A stretch of DNA of 64,000 bases from JBFELO01 sp041552055 (GTDB lineage: Bacteria > Acidobacteriota > Thermoanaerobaculia > Thermoanaerobaculales > Sulfomarinibacteraceae), in NCBI GenBank assembly GCA_041552055.1, contig JBFELO010000005.1, positions 1 through 64,000 of the forward strand, in the 5' to 3' direction. Position 1 is the stretch's first letter, and every line of letters starts with the position of its first letter. The notes below the pieces were generated by a model, which saw nothing but the letters and a program-made list of their open reading frames with translations, was not told the origin of the DNA and did no database searches. Positions 51,620 through 60,788 of this stretch are shown piece by piece. The position numbers and the translations under genes were made by a program.

Positions 51620-53212
51620 GTGGTGACACTGACCATCGACGGGAACGAGGTCCAGGTTCCCGAGGGGACCAACCTCGTGGATGCCGCGAAATCAGTCGGG
51701 CTCGACATCCCCACGTACTGTTACCACCCCGGCCTGAGCGTGGTGGGCCAGTGCCGTATCTGTTTCGTGGAGGTCGAGGGCATGCCACGCCTGGTGACCG
51801 CCTGCTCGACACCGGCACAGCCGGATATGGTGGTGCTGACGGACTCCGACCGAGTGCGGGAGGCTCGAGCCGCGGTGATGGAGTTCCTGCTCGAAAACCA
51901 TCCTCTCGACTGTCCCGTGTGTGATCAGGCCGGCGAGTGTCTTTTGCAGGATTACTCCGTCGAGCACGGCCTGGACACGACCCATATGGTCGACGAACGG
52001 CGCACGTTTCCAGGCTTCGAGCGACGGCTGATCGGTCCGCAGGTGGTTCAGAACCAGAACCGCTGCATCCACTGCACCCGCTGCATCCGCTTCACCCAAG
52101 AGATCGCCGAAACCGCCGACCTGACCATGAAGTCGCGCGGCAACCACTCCTACATCGACACCTACGACGGAAAGCCGTTCGACAACCCGTGGTCCGCGTG
52201 CGCGGCCGATGTGTGTCCCGTGGGCGCCCTCACTGTCAAGGATTTTCGCTTCCGGGCGCGCGTCTGGCATCTCGTGGACACCGAGTCCGTGTGCCCCGGC
52301 TGCAGCATCGGCTGCAACATCCACATCGGACACCTCGATGGCGTCGTGCACCGATTCGTACCCCGGGAGAACTTCGAGGTCAACGGTTGGTGGATGTGCG
52401 ATCACGGTCGGTCCCTCGCCGAGGGGCTGAACGACCGGGACGTCGATCGACCCGTCGTCCGTGCCGCTCACGGCGAGCGCGTCACGACCTGGGGTGAGAT
52501 GATTACAGTGCTCCACTCCATGGCCACCGAAGCGGGCCCGGCCGGGGTCGTGGCATCGGCCAACCTGAGCAACGAGGGCCTGTTCCTGGTGAAGGAGATC
52601 CTCGTGGGCCATTTCGGCCTCGAGGTTGTGGTCCCAGTGGAGAGCGATCCACCGCGGAAGATCAAGAATGGCCACAACGAGTGGGTCTCGTCAGTGGATG
52701 CCCACGCCAACAGCAGCGGTGCACGGCTCATCGGCCTGCCGATCGTCGATGCCGCGGGCCTCGCGGGGTTCATCAAGGACGGCAGAGCGCCTCTCCTGGT
52801 CCTCGACGATCGATCCCACCCCTGGCTGACTTCGGACGAGGCCGCGTCCGCGCTCGAGGGTCGGCGCCTCGCGGTGGCCTCACGGTCGGTGACGCCCCTC
52901 GCCGTCAGGGCAGAACTCCTTCTCCCCGTAGCATCGTGGGCAGAGACCGAGGGCACCTACACCTCCTCGACCGGCCGCGTCCAGCTCGCGCGGCGCGGGT
53001 TTGTCCCAAGGGGCCAGGTGCTTCCGATGTGGCAGATTCTGTTCCGGCTCGGGGTCGCCGCCGGAGTGTACGAGGAAGGCGCCGTGTCACCGCGTTCGAT
53101 ATTCGAACGACTGGCAAAGGCGGTCGGTGCTTTCGAGGGAATGACCTATCAGCAACTCGAGGCCGAGTCCGGCATCACAGTTTCGGCGGAGGTCCTCGAT
53201 GTGGTGGGCTGA
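51620..53212 (+). CDS. nuoG: NADH-quinone oxidoreductase subunit G, short form
   Basis: 530 residues, shorter than the 680-900 of most NuoG. N-terminal 2Fe-2S ligands are in TYCYHPGLSVVGQCRICFVE...CSTP. The His-ligated cluster is HPLDCPVCDQAGEC, two further cysteine sets are CIHCTRCIRF and CAADVCPVGAL, and CPGCSIGCNI corresponds to the extra N7-type cluster. The molybdopterin-like C-terminal domain is reduced. GTG 51620 is chosen for the AGGAG at 51608-51612; the upstream frame runs inside nuoF. Confidence 0.93.
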   Translation: MVTLTIDGNEVQVPEGTNLVDAAKSVGLDIPTYCYHPGLSVVGQCRICFVEVEGMPRLVTACSTPAQPDMVVLTDSDRVREARAAVMEFLLENHPLDCPVCDQAGECLLQDYSVEHGLDTTHMVDERRTFPGFERRLIGPQVVQNQNRCIHCTRCIRFTQEIAETADLTMKSRGNHSYIDTYDGKPFDNPWSACAADVCPVGALTVKDFRFRARVWHLVDTESVCPGCSIGCNIHIGHLDGVVHRFVPRENFEVNGWWMCDHGRSLAEGLNDRDVDRPVVRAAHGERVTTWGEMITVLHSMATEAGPAGVVASANLSNEGLFLVKEILVGHFGLEVVVPVESDPPRKIKNGHNEWVSSVDAHANSSGARLIGLPIVDAAGLAGFIKDGRAPLLVLDDRSHPWLTSDEAASALEGRRLAVASRSVTPLAVRAELLLPVASWAETEGTYTSSTGRVQLARRGFVPRGQVLPMWQILFRLGVAAGVYEEGAVSPRSIFERLAKAVGAFEGMTYQQLEAESGITVSAEVLDVVG

Positions 53213-54254
53213 AATCCTGGTGATTGGGATCAAGCTGGCGATGCTGCTCGCCATCCTCCTCACAACGGTGCCAGTGATGGTGTGGGTCGAGCGCCGGGGC
53301 TCCGCGCTGATTCAGGATCGGCTTGGACCCAATCGTGTCGGACCCTTCGGTCTCCTGCAGCCGGTCGTCGACGCCGTCAAGCTGATCACCAAGGAGAACC
53401 TGGTTCCGGACAACGTCAACAGGTTCCTGTTCGTGCTCGCTCCGGCCATGGCGCTGACCGTGGCGCTGAGCACGGCGATCGCGGTCCCGTTCGGGAACGA
53501 CTCCGGCCTCGAGCTTTTCGGCCAGCCGATCCGTGGTTTCATCGTCGCTCCCGACCTCAACATCGGCATTCTGTACATCTTCGCGATCGCCTCCCTCGGC
53601 GTGTACGCCACGGTGTTGGCGGGCTGGTCATCCAACAACAAGTACTCGCTGTACGGAGGGATCCGGGCGTCGGCCCAGACCATCTCCTACGAGCTGGCGA
53701 TGACGATCTCGGTCGTCGGGGTGTTGATGGCCGCCGGGTCGCTTCACCTGCACCAGGTCGTCGAGTCGCAGGCCGGCACCTGGCTCGGAGTCCTCCCGCG
53801 CTGGAACGTCTGCACGCAGCTGGTTGGCGCCATCACGTTCATGGTCGCGGTCTTCGCGGAGACCAACCGACTGCCGTTCGATCTCCCGGAGGCCGAGGCG
53901 GAGCTGGTGTCGGGCTACCTCACCGAGTACTCTTCGATGAAGTACGCCGCCTTCTTCATGGGCGAGTACGTCCACATGACCGTGGCCGCCATGTTGATGA
54001 CGGTGTTGTTCTTCGGCGGCTGGACCTTGCCGTGGATCGACCTCTCATTCGTGGGTTGGCTCGGTGCCGTGGCCTCGATCCTGATATTCGGCGCGAAGGT
54101 CGCGTTCTTTCTGTGGTTCTTCGTGTGGGTGCGGTGGACCCTGCCGCGCTTCCGATTCGACCAACTGATGGCACTCGGCTGGAAGGTGATGGTGCCGCTG
54201 TCGGTGCTCAACTTCCTGTGGGTGGGCACAGCGATAGCGATGGGGATTCTGTAG
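53199..54254 (+). CDS. nuoH: NADH-quinone oxidoreductase subunit H
   Basis: 351 residues with about eight membrane spans. VERRGSALIQDRLGPNRVGPFG near residue 28, and later AVFAETNRLPFDLPEAEAELVSGYLTEYS, the conserved acidic loop that forms the quinone chamber entrance. It overlaps the nuoG end by 14 bases. nuoI, which normally follows, is absent. Confidence 0.96.
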   Translation: MWWAEILVIGIKLAMLLAILLTTVPVMVWVERRGSALIQDRLGPNRVGPFGLLQPVVDAVKLITKENLVPDNVNRFLFVLAPAMALTVALSTAIAVPFGNDSGLELFGQPIRGFIVAPDLNIGILYIFAIASLGVYATVLAGWSSNNKYSLYGGIRASAQTISYELAMTISVVGVLMAAGSLHLHQVVESQAGTWLGVLPRWNVCTQLVGAITFMVAVFAETNRLPFDLPEAEAELVSGYLTEYSSMKYAAFFMGEYVHMTVAAMLMTVLFFGGWTLPWIDLSFVGWLGAVASILIFGAKVAFFLWFFVWVRWTLPRFRFDQLMALGWKVMVPLSVLNFLWVGTAIAMGIL

Positions 54255-54262
54255 GGGGAGCG

Positions 54263-54766
54263 ATGGTGACGTATGTCTTCCTCGTTGCGGCGGCGGTCGC
54301 GGTGCTGTTTTCGGTCTTCGCCATCGCGCTCCGCAGCCCGGTCCTCAACGTGCTGTCCCTGGTCGTCGTCTTCTTCGCCATGGCCGCCATCTTCGCCCTT
54401 CTCGGCATGGACTTCCTGGCCGCCATCCAGATCATCGTGTACTCCGGGGCGATCCTCGTACTCTTCCTGTTCGTCATCATGTTGCTCAACATTCGCTCGG
54501 TCGAACGACTCGGCAGTGGTCGTGCGCTCCAGGCCGGGCTCGGCGCGCTGACGGCGATCGGTCTCGGGATCGCGATCGTCGCCGCGGTCTCGACGCTCAG
54601 CCCGGCGCCGGGCGCGGACCTCCCCGGCTCTGCCGCTGGAGGCACCGTGGTGCTGATCGGCAGAGCGCTGCTCGGGTCGCACCTTTTCGCCTTCGAGTTC
54701 ATCACCCTGGTGTTGGTCGCCGCGATCGTCAGTGCCGTGTACCTGGCGCGGAGGGAGTCGCGATGA
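54263..54766 (+). CDS. nuoJ: NADH-quinone oxidoreductase subunit J
   Basis: 167 residues, five membrane spans. The conserved GMDFLAAIQIIVYSGAILVLFLFVIMLLN segment is present. ATG 54263 follows a GGGGGAG ribosome-binding site. It overlaps nuoK by 4 bases. Confidence 0.94.
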   Translation: MVTYVFLVAAAVAVLFSVFAIALRSPVLNVLSLVVVFFAMAAIFALLGMDFLAAIQIIVYSGAILVLFLFVIMLLNIRSVERLGSGRALQAGLGALTAIGLGIAIVAAVSTLSPAPGADLPGSAAGGTVVLIGRALLGSHLFAFEFITLVLVAAIVSAVYLARRESR

Positions 54767-55095
54767 ACGCGATCCCGTACACCTGGGTCCTGGCACTGTC
54801 GGCGATGCTGTTCTCCATCGGCACGGTGGGCGTGCTGCTGCGCCGCAACGCCATCGCCATCTTCCTGTCGCTCGAGATCATGCTCAACTCGGCCAACCTC
54901 GCGTTCGTTGCGTTCGCCTACCGGTTCGCCGCCGAGCCGGGACTCGACGGCGCCGCGCTGGCTGGACAGCTCTTCGTGTTCTTCGTCATCGGCGTCGCCG
55001 CGGCCGAGGCCGCTGTGGGGCTGGCTCTATTCATCGCGCTCCACCGCCTCAAGGAGTCCATCGACGTGGACCGGGCGAACATCCTGCGCTGGTAG
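54763..55095 (+). CDS. nuoK: NADH-quinone oxidoreductase subunit K
   Basis: 110 residues, three membrane spans. Membrane glutamates of the proton channel are in SLEIMLNSANLAFVAF and AAAEAAVGLALFIALHR. Length and order after nuoJ are standard. Confidence 0.95.
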   Translation: MNAIPYTWVLALSAMLFSIGTVGVLLRRNAIAIFLSLEIMLNSANLAFVAFAYRFAAEPGLDGAALAGQLFVFFVIGVAAAEAAVGLALFIALHRLKESIDVDRANILRW

Positions 55096-55103
55096 GAGGA
55101 GAC

Positions 55104-57080
55104 ATGCTGGGCTCGCTGTGGCTGATTCCGATCCTCTGCCTTGCAGGCGCGGTGGTGAACCTCGGGCTGGGGCTCCTTCGGGCTCGCAAACCGCTGGTCA
55201 ACCTCGTCGGCGTGGGTTCGGTTGGAGCGGCGACCGTCGCGACCTTCATCGCTCTCTGGCAGTACCTGCACCAGCCGCAAACGGAGCTGATCGAAACCTA
55301 CTTCACGTGGATCGCCGCCGGGCGATTCCTGGTCGACGCCTCATTCCAGCTCGATCCGCTGTCCGCGGTCATGATCGCTTTCGTGACTTTCGTCGGCTTT
55401 CTGATCCACCTGTACTCGGTCGGTTACATGCACGGCGAATCCGACGCCGGATATGCCCGGTACTTCGCCTACCTCAACCTGTTCATGTTCTCGATGCTGG
55501 TGCTGGTGCTCGGCTCCAACCTCCCGGTGCTCTTCGTTGGCTGGGAGGGTGTGGGCCTTTGCTCCTACCTGCTAATCGGGTACTACTACGAGCAGGAGTG
55601 GTGCGCCACGGCCGGCAAGAAGGCCTTCATCGTCAACCGGATCGGTGACTTCGGTTTCCTGCTCGCGATTTTCGCCTGTTTCGCCGTGTTCGGTACCACC
55701 GAATTCCGGGGAATGTTTGAACAGCTCGTCCATGATCCGGTGGGCTTGTCGACCTCGGCCACGCTGATCGGACTGCTGCTCTTCGTCGGCGCCATCGGGA
55801 AGTCGGCTCAGATCCCGCTCTACGTCTGGTTGCCGGACGCCATGGCCGGCCCGACCCCGGTTTCGGCCCTGATCCACGCCGCTACGATGGTCACCGCGGG
55901 CGTCTACATGGTCGCCAGGTGCAACGCCTTTTACCTCACCAGCCACACGGCGATGCTCGTGGTGGGAATCATCGGCGCGTCGACGGCGCTCTTTGCCGCG
56001 ACCATCGGCCTCGCCCAGAATGACATCAAGAAGGTCCTCGCCTACTCCACGGTTTCTCAGCTCGGATACATGTTCCTCGCCGCCGGGGTGGGAGCCTTCG
56101 TGGCCGCCATCTTCCACGTGGTGACCCATGCCTTCTTCAAGGCGTGTCTGTTCCTCGGGTCGGGCTCGGTGATACACGCCTGCGACGGTGAGCAGGACAT
56201 GCGGCGGATGGGCGGACTCCGCACCGTCATGCCCATAACCTACTGGACCTTCGTCGCCGCCACGCTCGCGATCGCCGGTATCCCGATCTTCGCGGGCTTC
56301 GTGTCGAAAGACGAGATTCTCGCCAAGGTGTTCGAGGCCGGCGCCGCCGATCTCAACCATTTCGGCCGGATCTACAATGTGCTCTGGCTCGTCGCGGTCG
56401 TGGGCGCCTTCCTGACCGCTTTCTACATGTTCCGCGCCGTGTACATGACCTTTCACGGCACGTTTCGCGGCAGCGAGGAGGCACGAAGCCACCTGCACGA
56501 GTCACCCTGGACGATGACCCTGCCGCTGGCGATTCTCGGTGTGTTGTCGATCATCGGTGGCGTGTTGATCGGATTCCCGGGCCATCTTTTCGACAGGCCC
56601 GGGCTCAACGCCATCGACGGTTTTCTGCATCCAGTGATTGCCGAAATCGGCACCGTCGATCACGGTCACGAGGCCGCACACGCGGTGACCCTCGAGGCGG
56701 AGTGGCTGCTGCTCGTGGCGTCGGTGCTCGTCGCACTCGCCGGTTGGCTCGTGGCCCGCAGGTTCTACACCGCTTCCGATGCGCCTTCGCTTCCGGAACG
56801 CCTGGGCCGCCGCTTTCCGTTCGCGCACAAGGCGCTGATGAACAAGTACTGGGTCGACGAACTGTACGACGGCCTGGTGGTTCGGCCGATCTATCGGCTC
56901 TGCATGTTCTGCTGGCAGGTCATCGACGTGGTGATCATCGACACCCTCTTCGTCAACGGTGCAGCGTTCGTCACCGAGCTGACCGGAGACTTCCTGCGTT
57001 TTCTGCAAACCGGTAACGTCCGCAACTACGCACTGTCCGTGGCCCTCGGGATTCTGGTGCTGGCGGTGGTCCTGTGGTAG
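55104..57080 (+). CDS. nuoL: NADH-quinone oxidoreductase subunit L
   Basis: 658 residues, antiporter-like membrane subunit. Motifs include FVGWEGVGLCSYLLIGYYYE, KSAQIPLYVWLPDAMAGPTPVSALIHAATMVTAGVYM and the C-terminal lateral helix region (HKALMNKYWVDELYDGLVVRPI). ATG 55104 follows an AGGAGG ribosome-binding site; the longer open frame upstream overlaps nuoJ/K. Confidence 0.95.
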   Translation: MLGSLWLIPILCLAGAVVNLGLGLLRARKPLVNLVGVGSVGAATVATFIALWQYLHQPQTELIETYFTWIAAGRFLVDASFQLDPLSAVMIAFVTFVGFLIHLYSVGYMHGESDAGYARYFAYLNLFMFSMLVLVLGSNLPVLFVGWEGVGLCSYLLIGYYYEQEWCATAGKKAFIVNRIGDFGFLLAIFACFAVFGTTEFRGMFEQLVHDPVGLSTSATLIGLLLFVGAIGKSAQIPLYVWLPDAMAGPTPVSALIHAATMVTAGVYMVARCNAFYLTSHTAMLVVGIIGASTALFAATIGLAQNDIKKVLAYSTVSQLGYMFLAAGVGAFVAAIFHVVTHAFFKACLFLGSGSVIHACDGEQDMRRMGGLRTVMPITYWTFVAATLAIAGIPIFAGFVSKDEILAKVFEAGAADLNHFGRIYNVLWLVAVVGAFLTAFYMFRAVYMTFHGTFRGSEEARSHLHESPWTMTLPLAILGVLSIIGGVLIGFPGHLFDRPGLNAIDGFLHPVIAEIGTVDHGHEAAHAVTLEAEWLLLVASVLVALAGWLVARRFYTASDAPSLPERLGRRFPFAHKALMNKYWVDELYDGLVVRPIYRLCMFCWQVIDVVIIDTLFVNGAAFVTELTGDFLRFLQTGNVRNYALSVALGILVLAVVLW

Positions 57081-57092
57081 TCGGAGTCGTCC

Positions 57093-58589
57093 GTGCTGAA
57101 TGATCATCTGCTGTCCCTCGTGACCCTCGGACCGGCGGCATTCGCACTCCTGCTCGCGCTTCTGCCGGCCCGACACCCCCGCGTCCACCGCTGGTCGGCG
57201 CTGCTCGCGTCGCTCGTCGTGTTCGCGCTGTCGTGTCTGATCTGGGTCCGGTTCGATCCAAACCATCCCGGTTTTCAGCTCGAACCCCCGCGAGTGGATT
57301 GGATACCCCAGTTCGGCATCAGCTACCACCTCGGGGTGGACGGGATCTCGCTGCTGCTGGTGCTGCTCACCACTCTCCTGATCCCGATCGTAATCCTCGC
57401 CTCGTGGACCTCCATCGATGAGCACGTCAAGGGTTTTCACATCTGTCTGCTGCTCCTGACTACCGGCATGATCGGTGCCTTCGTCGCCCTCGATCTGTTC
57501 CTGTTCTACGTGTTCTGGGAGCTGATGCTGATCCCGATGTACTTCATCATCGGAGTGTGGGGCGGCCAGAGGAGAATCTACGCCGCGGTGAAGTTCGTTC
57601 TCTTCACAATGGTCGGCTCGCTCCTCATGTTGGTTGCAATCCTGTACCTTGGCTGGTTCCACCACCAACAGACCGGCGTCTGGTCGTACGGCTACCTCGA
57701 CTTTACGAGCTCCGCCCCGCTGCTCGAGATGGCGGGCTTGTGGTCACCCCAGGCCCTCGTCTTCCTGGCGTTCGGCCTCGCATTCGCCATCAAGGTACCG
57801 ATGTTCCCGTTCCACACCTGGCTCCCCGATGCCCACGTCGAGGCTCCCACAGGAGGATCGATCATCCTCGCGGGAGTCCTCCTCAAGCTCGGTACCTACG
57901 GTTTCCTGCGCTTCAACCGCGCCCTCTTGCCCGATGCGTGGGACTTTTTCGTGCCAGCGATCCTGGTGCTCGCGGTGATCGGGATCCTGTACGGCGCGTG
58001 GGTGGCACTCGTCCAGCCGGACATCAAGAAGCTGGTGGCCTACTCATCGGTCAGCCACCTCGGTTTCGTGATGCTCGGTCTTGCCGCGGGAACGGTCGCC
58101 TCGACCCAGGGAGCCATCCTGCAGATGGTCAACCATGGATTGTCCACCGGCGCCCTGTTTCTGCTCGTCGGCGTGATCTACGAGCGCCGCCACACCCGGC
58201 TGATCGCCGAGTACGGTGGTATCGCCGGGGTGGTTCCTGTGTACACGGGGGTGTTCCTGCTGGTGACCCTTTCCTCGATCGGGTTGCCTGGGCTCAACGG
58301 ATTCGTCGGCGAGTTCCTGATTCTCGCGGGCGCCTGGAGCGGTCACCCCTGGGCTGTGGTCGGAGCCGGCCTCGGTATCATCTTCGGTGCCGTCTACATG
58401 CTGTGGATGTTCCAGCGGGTGTTCTGGAATCCGCTCGACAACGAGGAGAACAAGGATCTTCGAGACATGAATCCGCGAGAGTTGCTGGCGATGGTGCCGA
58501 TTCTGGTGCTGATTGTCTGGATCGGGGTCTACCCCACCACCTTCCTGGCACCCATGGAGGCGGCGGTTCGGGCCCTGCTCGTGCCGTGA
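57093..58589 (+). CDS. nuoM: NADH-quinone oxidoreductase subunit M
   Basis: 498 residues, antiporter-like. GVDGISLLLVLLTTLL, FYVFWELMLIPMYFIIGVWGG, IKVPMFPFHTWLPDAHVEAPTGGSIILAGVLLKLGTYGFLRF and SSVSHLGFVMLG are standard NuoM motifs with the key Glu and Lys. It starts with GTG 57093, 12 bases after nuoL. Confidence 0.95.
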   Translation: MLNDHLLSLVTLGPAAFALLLALLPARHPRVHRWSALLASLVVFALSCLIWVRFDPNHPGFQLEPPRVDWIPQFGISYHLGVDGISLLLVLLTTLLIPIVILASWTSIDEHVKGFHICLLLLTTGMIGAFVALDLFLFYVFWELMLIPMYFIIGVWGGQRRIYAAVKFVLFTMVGSLLMLVAILYLGWFHHQQTGVWSYGYLDFTSSAPLLEMAGLWSPQALVFLAFGLAFAIKVPMFPFHTWLPDAHVEAPTGGSIILAGVLLKLGTYGFLRFNRALLPDAWDFFVPAILVLAVIGILYGAWVALVQPDIKKLVAYSSVSHLGFVMLGLAAGTVASTQGAILQMVNHGLSTGALFLLVGVIYERRHTRLIAEYGGIAGVVPVYTGVFLLVTLSSIGLPGLNGFVGEFLILAGAWSGHPWAVVGAGLGIIFGAVYMLWMFQRVFWNPLDNEENKDLRDMNPRELLAMVPILVLIVWIGVYPTTFLAPMEAAVRALLVP

Positions 58590-58598
58590 GGAGAGAGC

Positions 58599-60041
58599 GT
58601 GCCAACCCACAATGACCTGATCGCCGTTGCGCCCGAGATCATCCTCACGGTCGCTGCAGGGGTGCTGCTCCTGATCGAGGCGTTCCTGCCGCGGGTCCGT
58701 CGGTACGCGTCGGAATTGTCGGCCCTCGTCGTTTTGACGGCGGCCTACGCACGGATTCGACTCGATCTCCCCGGCGACGTCTGGGGCGGCATGTTGCACA
58801 TCGACCGTGTGGCGTCCTTCGTGGACCTGTACATTCTCGCGGCCGTGTTCCTGAGTGTGTGGATGGCCGGTGCTTTCCTTCGCCGTAGCGACGCGGATCA
58901 CGGCGAGTTCTACTCCTTGTTGCTGCTGGCCGCGGTCGGCGCGATGGTGATGGCCAGCTCGGTGGATGCGCTCACCCTGTTTCTCGGTCTCGAGCTCCTG
59001 TCGATTCCGCTGTACGCGCTGAACGCCTTTCTCCGTCGCGTTCCGATCAGCGTGGAGGCCGGTCTCAAGTACTTCATCGTCGGAGCGTTCGCCTCCGCGT
59101 TCCTGGTGTACGGCTTCGCGTTGCTGTACGGAGAGGCGGCCACGACCAACCTGGTCACCATGGGCGCTCGGGTCGTCGAGGCGGGCGGCCTCTCGCCGTT
59201 GGCCGCGATCGGCGTCGCGATGGTCATCGGGGGACTCGCGTTCAAGCTGGCGCTGTTCCCGGTTCACGGCTGGGCGCCTGACGTGTACCAGGGCGGACCG
59301 ACGCCGGTGACGGCGTTTCTGTCGGTGGTACCGAAAGGGGCGGCGCTGGTTGCCCTGTTGCGAATCGTCGACGGCATGGATCTCCTGCGACTGTCGCACG
59401 AATGGGTCGTCGCCGCCTCGGTGGTGGCGGTGGCATCGATGACGCTCGGCAACGTCGTCGCCATCGTCCAGCGCGACATCAAACGCATGCTCGCCTACTC
59501 GGGTATCGCCCACATGGGCTACGCGATGTTGGCGATCATCGTCGCCGGTGCGGAGGGCGGCGCCGCCGTGCTGGTCTACCTGGCTGCCTATACCCTGATG
59601 AACATCGGAGCGTTCGCCGCCGTGGCGCTGTTCTCCGAGAGCGAGAGCGAACCGCACCCGATCTCGGACCTTGCCGGACAGGGGTGGCGGCGCCCAATCG
59701 TGGCGCTGGCGCTGACGATCTGCCTGTTTTCCCTCGCGGGGGTTCCACCATTTTTCGGGTTCACGGGGAAGTTCGTGGTCTTCCGGGCCGCGGTGAACGG
59801 CGGCTTCGTGTGGCTCGCGGTCATCGGAGTGGCCAATTCGCTGATCTCAGCGTTCTACTACCTCCGCGTGGTGTATGTAATGTATATGCAGCCGGAACCT
59901 AGAAGAGCACCGGCGTTCGGGCGCGCGTTCTCGATTTCCTGGGTCGCGGCCCTCTCCGCCGTCGGGGTGGTGGTGCTGGGGCTCTTCCCAACGCCTGTGT
60001 TGACGGCCGCACAGGCGGCCATTCTCAACCTCGTGAGATAG
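58599..60041 (+). CDS. nuoN: NADH-quinone oxidoreductase subunit N
   Basis: 480 residues, antiporter-like. FLGLELLSIPLYALNAFLRR, FKLALFPVHGWAPDVYQGGPTPVTAFLSVVPKGAAL and YSGIAHMGYAMLAII are NuoN signatures. GTG 58599 follows GAGGAGAG. It is 3 bases from rex. Confidence 0.95.
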   Translation: MPTHNDLIAVAPEIILTVAAGVLLLIEAFLPRVRRYASELSALVVLTAAYARIRLDLPGDVWGGMLHIDRVASFVDLYILAAVFLSVWMAGAFLRRSDADHGEFYSLLLLAAVGAMVMASSVDALTLFLGLELLSIPLYALNAFLRRVPISVEAGLKYFIVGAFASAFLVYGFALLYGEAATTNLVTMGARVVEAGGLSPLAAIGVAMVIGGLAFKLALFPVHGWAPDVYQGGPTPVTAFLSVVPKGAALVALLRIVDGMDLLRLSHEWVVAASVVAVASMTLGNVVAIVQRDIKRMLAYSGIAHMGYAMLAIIVAGAEGGAAVLVYLAAYTLMNIGAFAAVALFSESESEPHPISDLAGQGWRRPIVALALTICLFSLAGVPPFFGFTGKFVVFRAAVNGGFVWLAVIGVANSLISAFYYLRVVYVMYMQPEPRRAPAFGRAFSISWVAALSAVGVVVLGLFPTPVLTAAQAAILNLVR

Positions 60042-60044
60042 ACC

Positions 60045-60707
60045 ATGACCGCATACAAACGTCACATCGACACCGCATCGATCTCAGACCTGACTATCGC
60101 GCGCCTTTCGGTGTACCTGCGCTGCGTCGAACGTCTCATCGAGCTCGGTATCGACACCGTGTCGAGCCAGGAGCTGGCCCGCAGGTTCAACCTCAACTCC
60201 GCGCAGATCCGCAAGGACCTCGCCTATTTCGGTGAGTTCGGCGTGCGCGGCGTCGGCTACAACGTTCGTGAGCTCAGAAATTACGTCGTCGAGATCCTCG
60301 GTCTCGACCGAGAACGCCGACTCATCATCGTCGGTGCAGGCAACCTCGGGCTCGCCCTCAGTTATCACTCGGGATTCTCGGGCGGCAATTTCCTGGTCGT
60401 CGGCCTTCTCGACTCGGATCCCCACCGGATCGGAGACCCGACGCCGGCCGGACTTCTCGTCGAGGACGCGTCGAGATTGGCCGAGATCGTGCGCCAACGG
60501 GAGGTCGAAATCGGAGTGATCACGACTCCGGCCTCCTCCGCTCAACAGGTGTGCGACCACATGGTGGAGGCCGGCATCAAGACCATTCTCAACTTCGCCC
60601 CGATTCGAGTCCGAGCACCACAACACGTACTGGTCAAGACGGTCGACCTCAAGGTGCACCTGGAGGAGCTATCGTTCCACCTCGCGCACTCCCACGGAAC
60701 GGAGTAG
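60045..60707 (+). CDS. rex: redox-sensing transcriptional repressor Rex
   Basis: 220 residues. The N-terminal winged helix (LSVYLRCVERLIELGIDTVSSQELARRFNLNSAQIRKDLAYFGEFGVRGVGYNV) is the most conserved part of Rex. The Rossmann domain binds NADH/NAD (IIVGAGNLGLAL). The C-terminal swapped helix ends in VDLKVHLEELSFHL. Rex represses respiratory and fermentation genes when NADH is low and is released when NADH rises. Its placement last in the nuo operon and the operator-like dyad at the operon start imply feedback control. Confidence 0.96.
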   Translation: MTAYKRHIDTASISDLTIARLSVYLRCVERLIELGIDTVSSQELARRFNLNSAQIRKDLAYFGEFGVRGVGYNVRELRNYVVEILGLDRERRLIIVGAGNLGLALSYHSGFSGGNFLVVGLLDSDPHRIGDPTPAGLLVEDASRLAEIVRQREVEIGVITTPASSAQQVCDHMVEAGIKTILNFAPIRVRAPQHVLVKTVDLKVHLEELSFHLAHSHGTE

Positions 60708-60749
60708 GCGATCGACAGGCCGGTGACCCTCCACTCCCGAGGCGCGGGA

Positions 60750-60779
60750 TTGCCGTTGTTCCCGGCGATTCGCTAGAGT
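60750..60779 (+). promoter_or_regulatory. promoter candidate of the kinase gene (TTGCCG-18-TAGAGT)
   Basis: TTGCCG at 60750-60755 and TAGAGT at 60774-60779. The ATG begins 9 bases after the -10 box, leaving at most a few leader bases, again leaderless-like. Confidence 0.45.
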
Positions 60780-60788
60780 AATCAGGAC

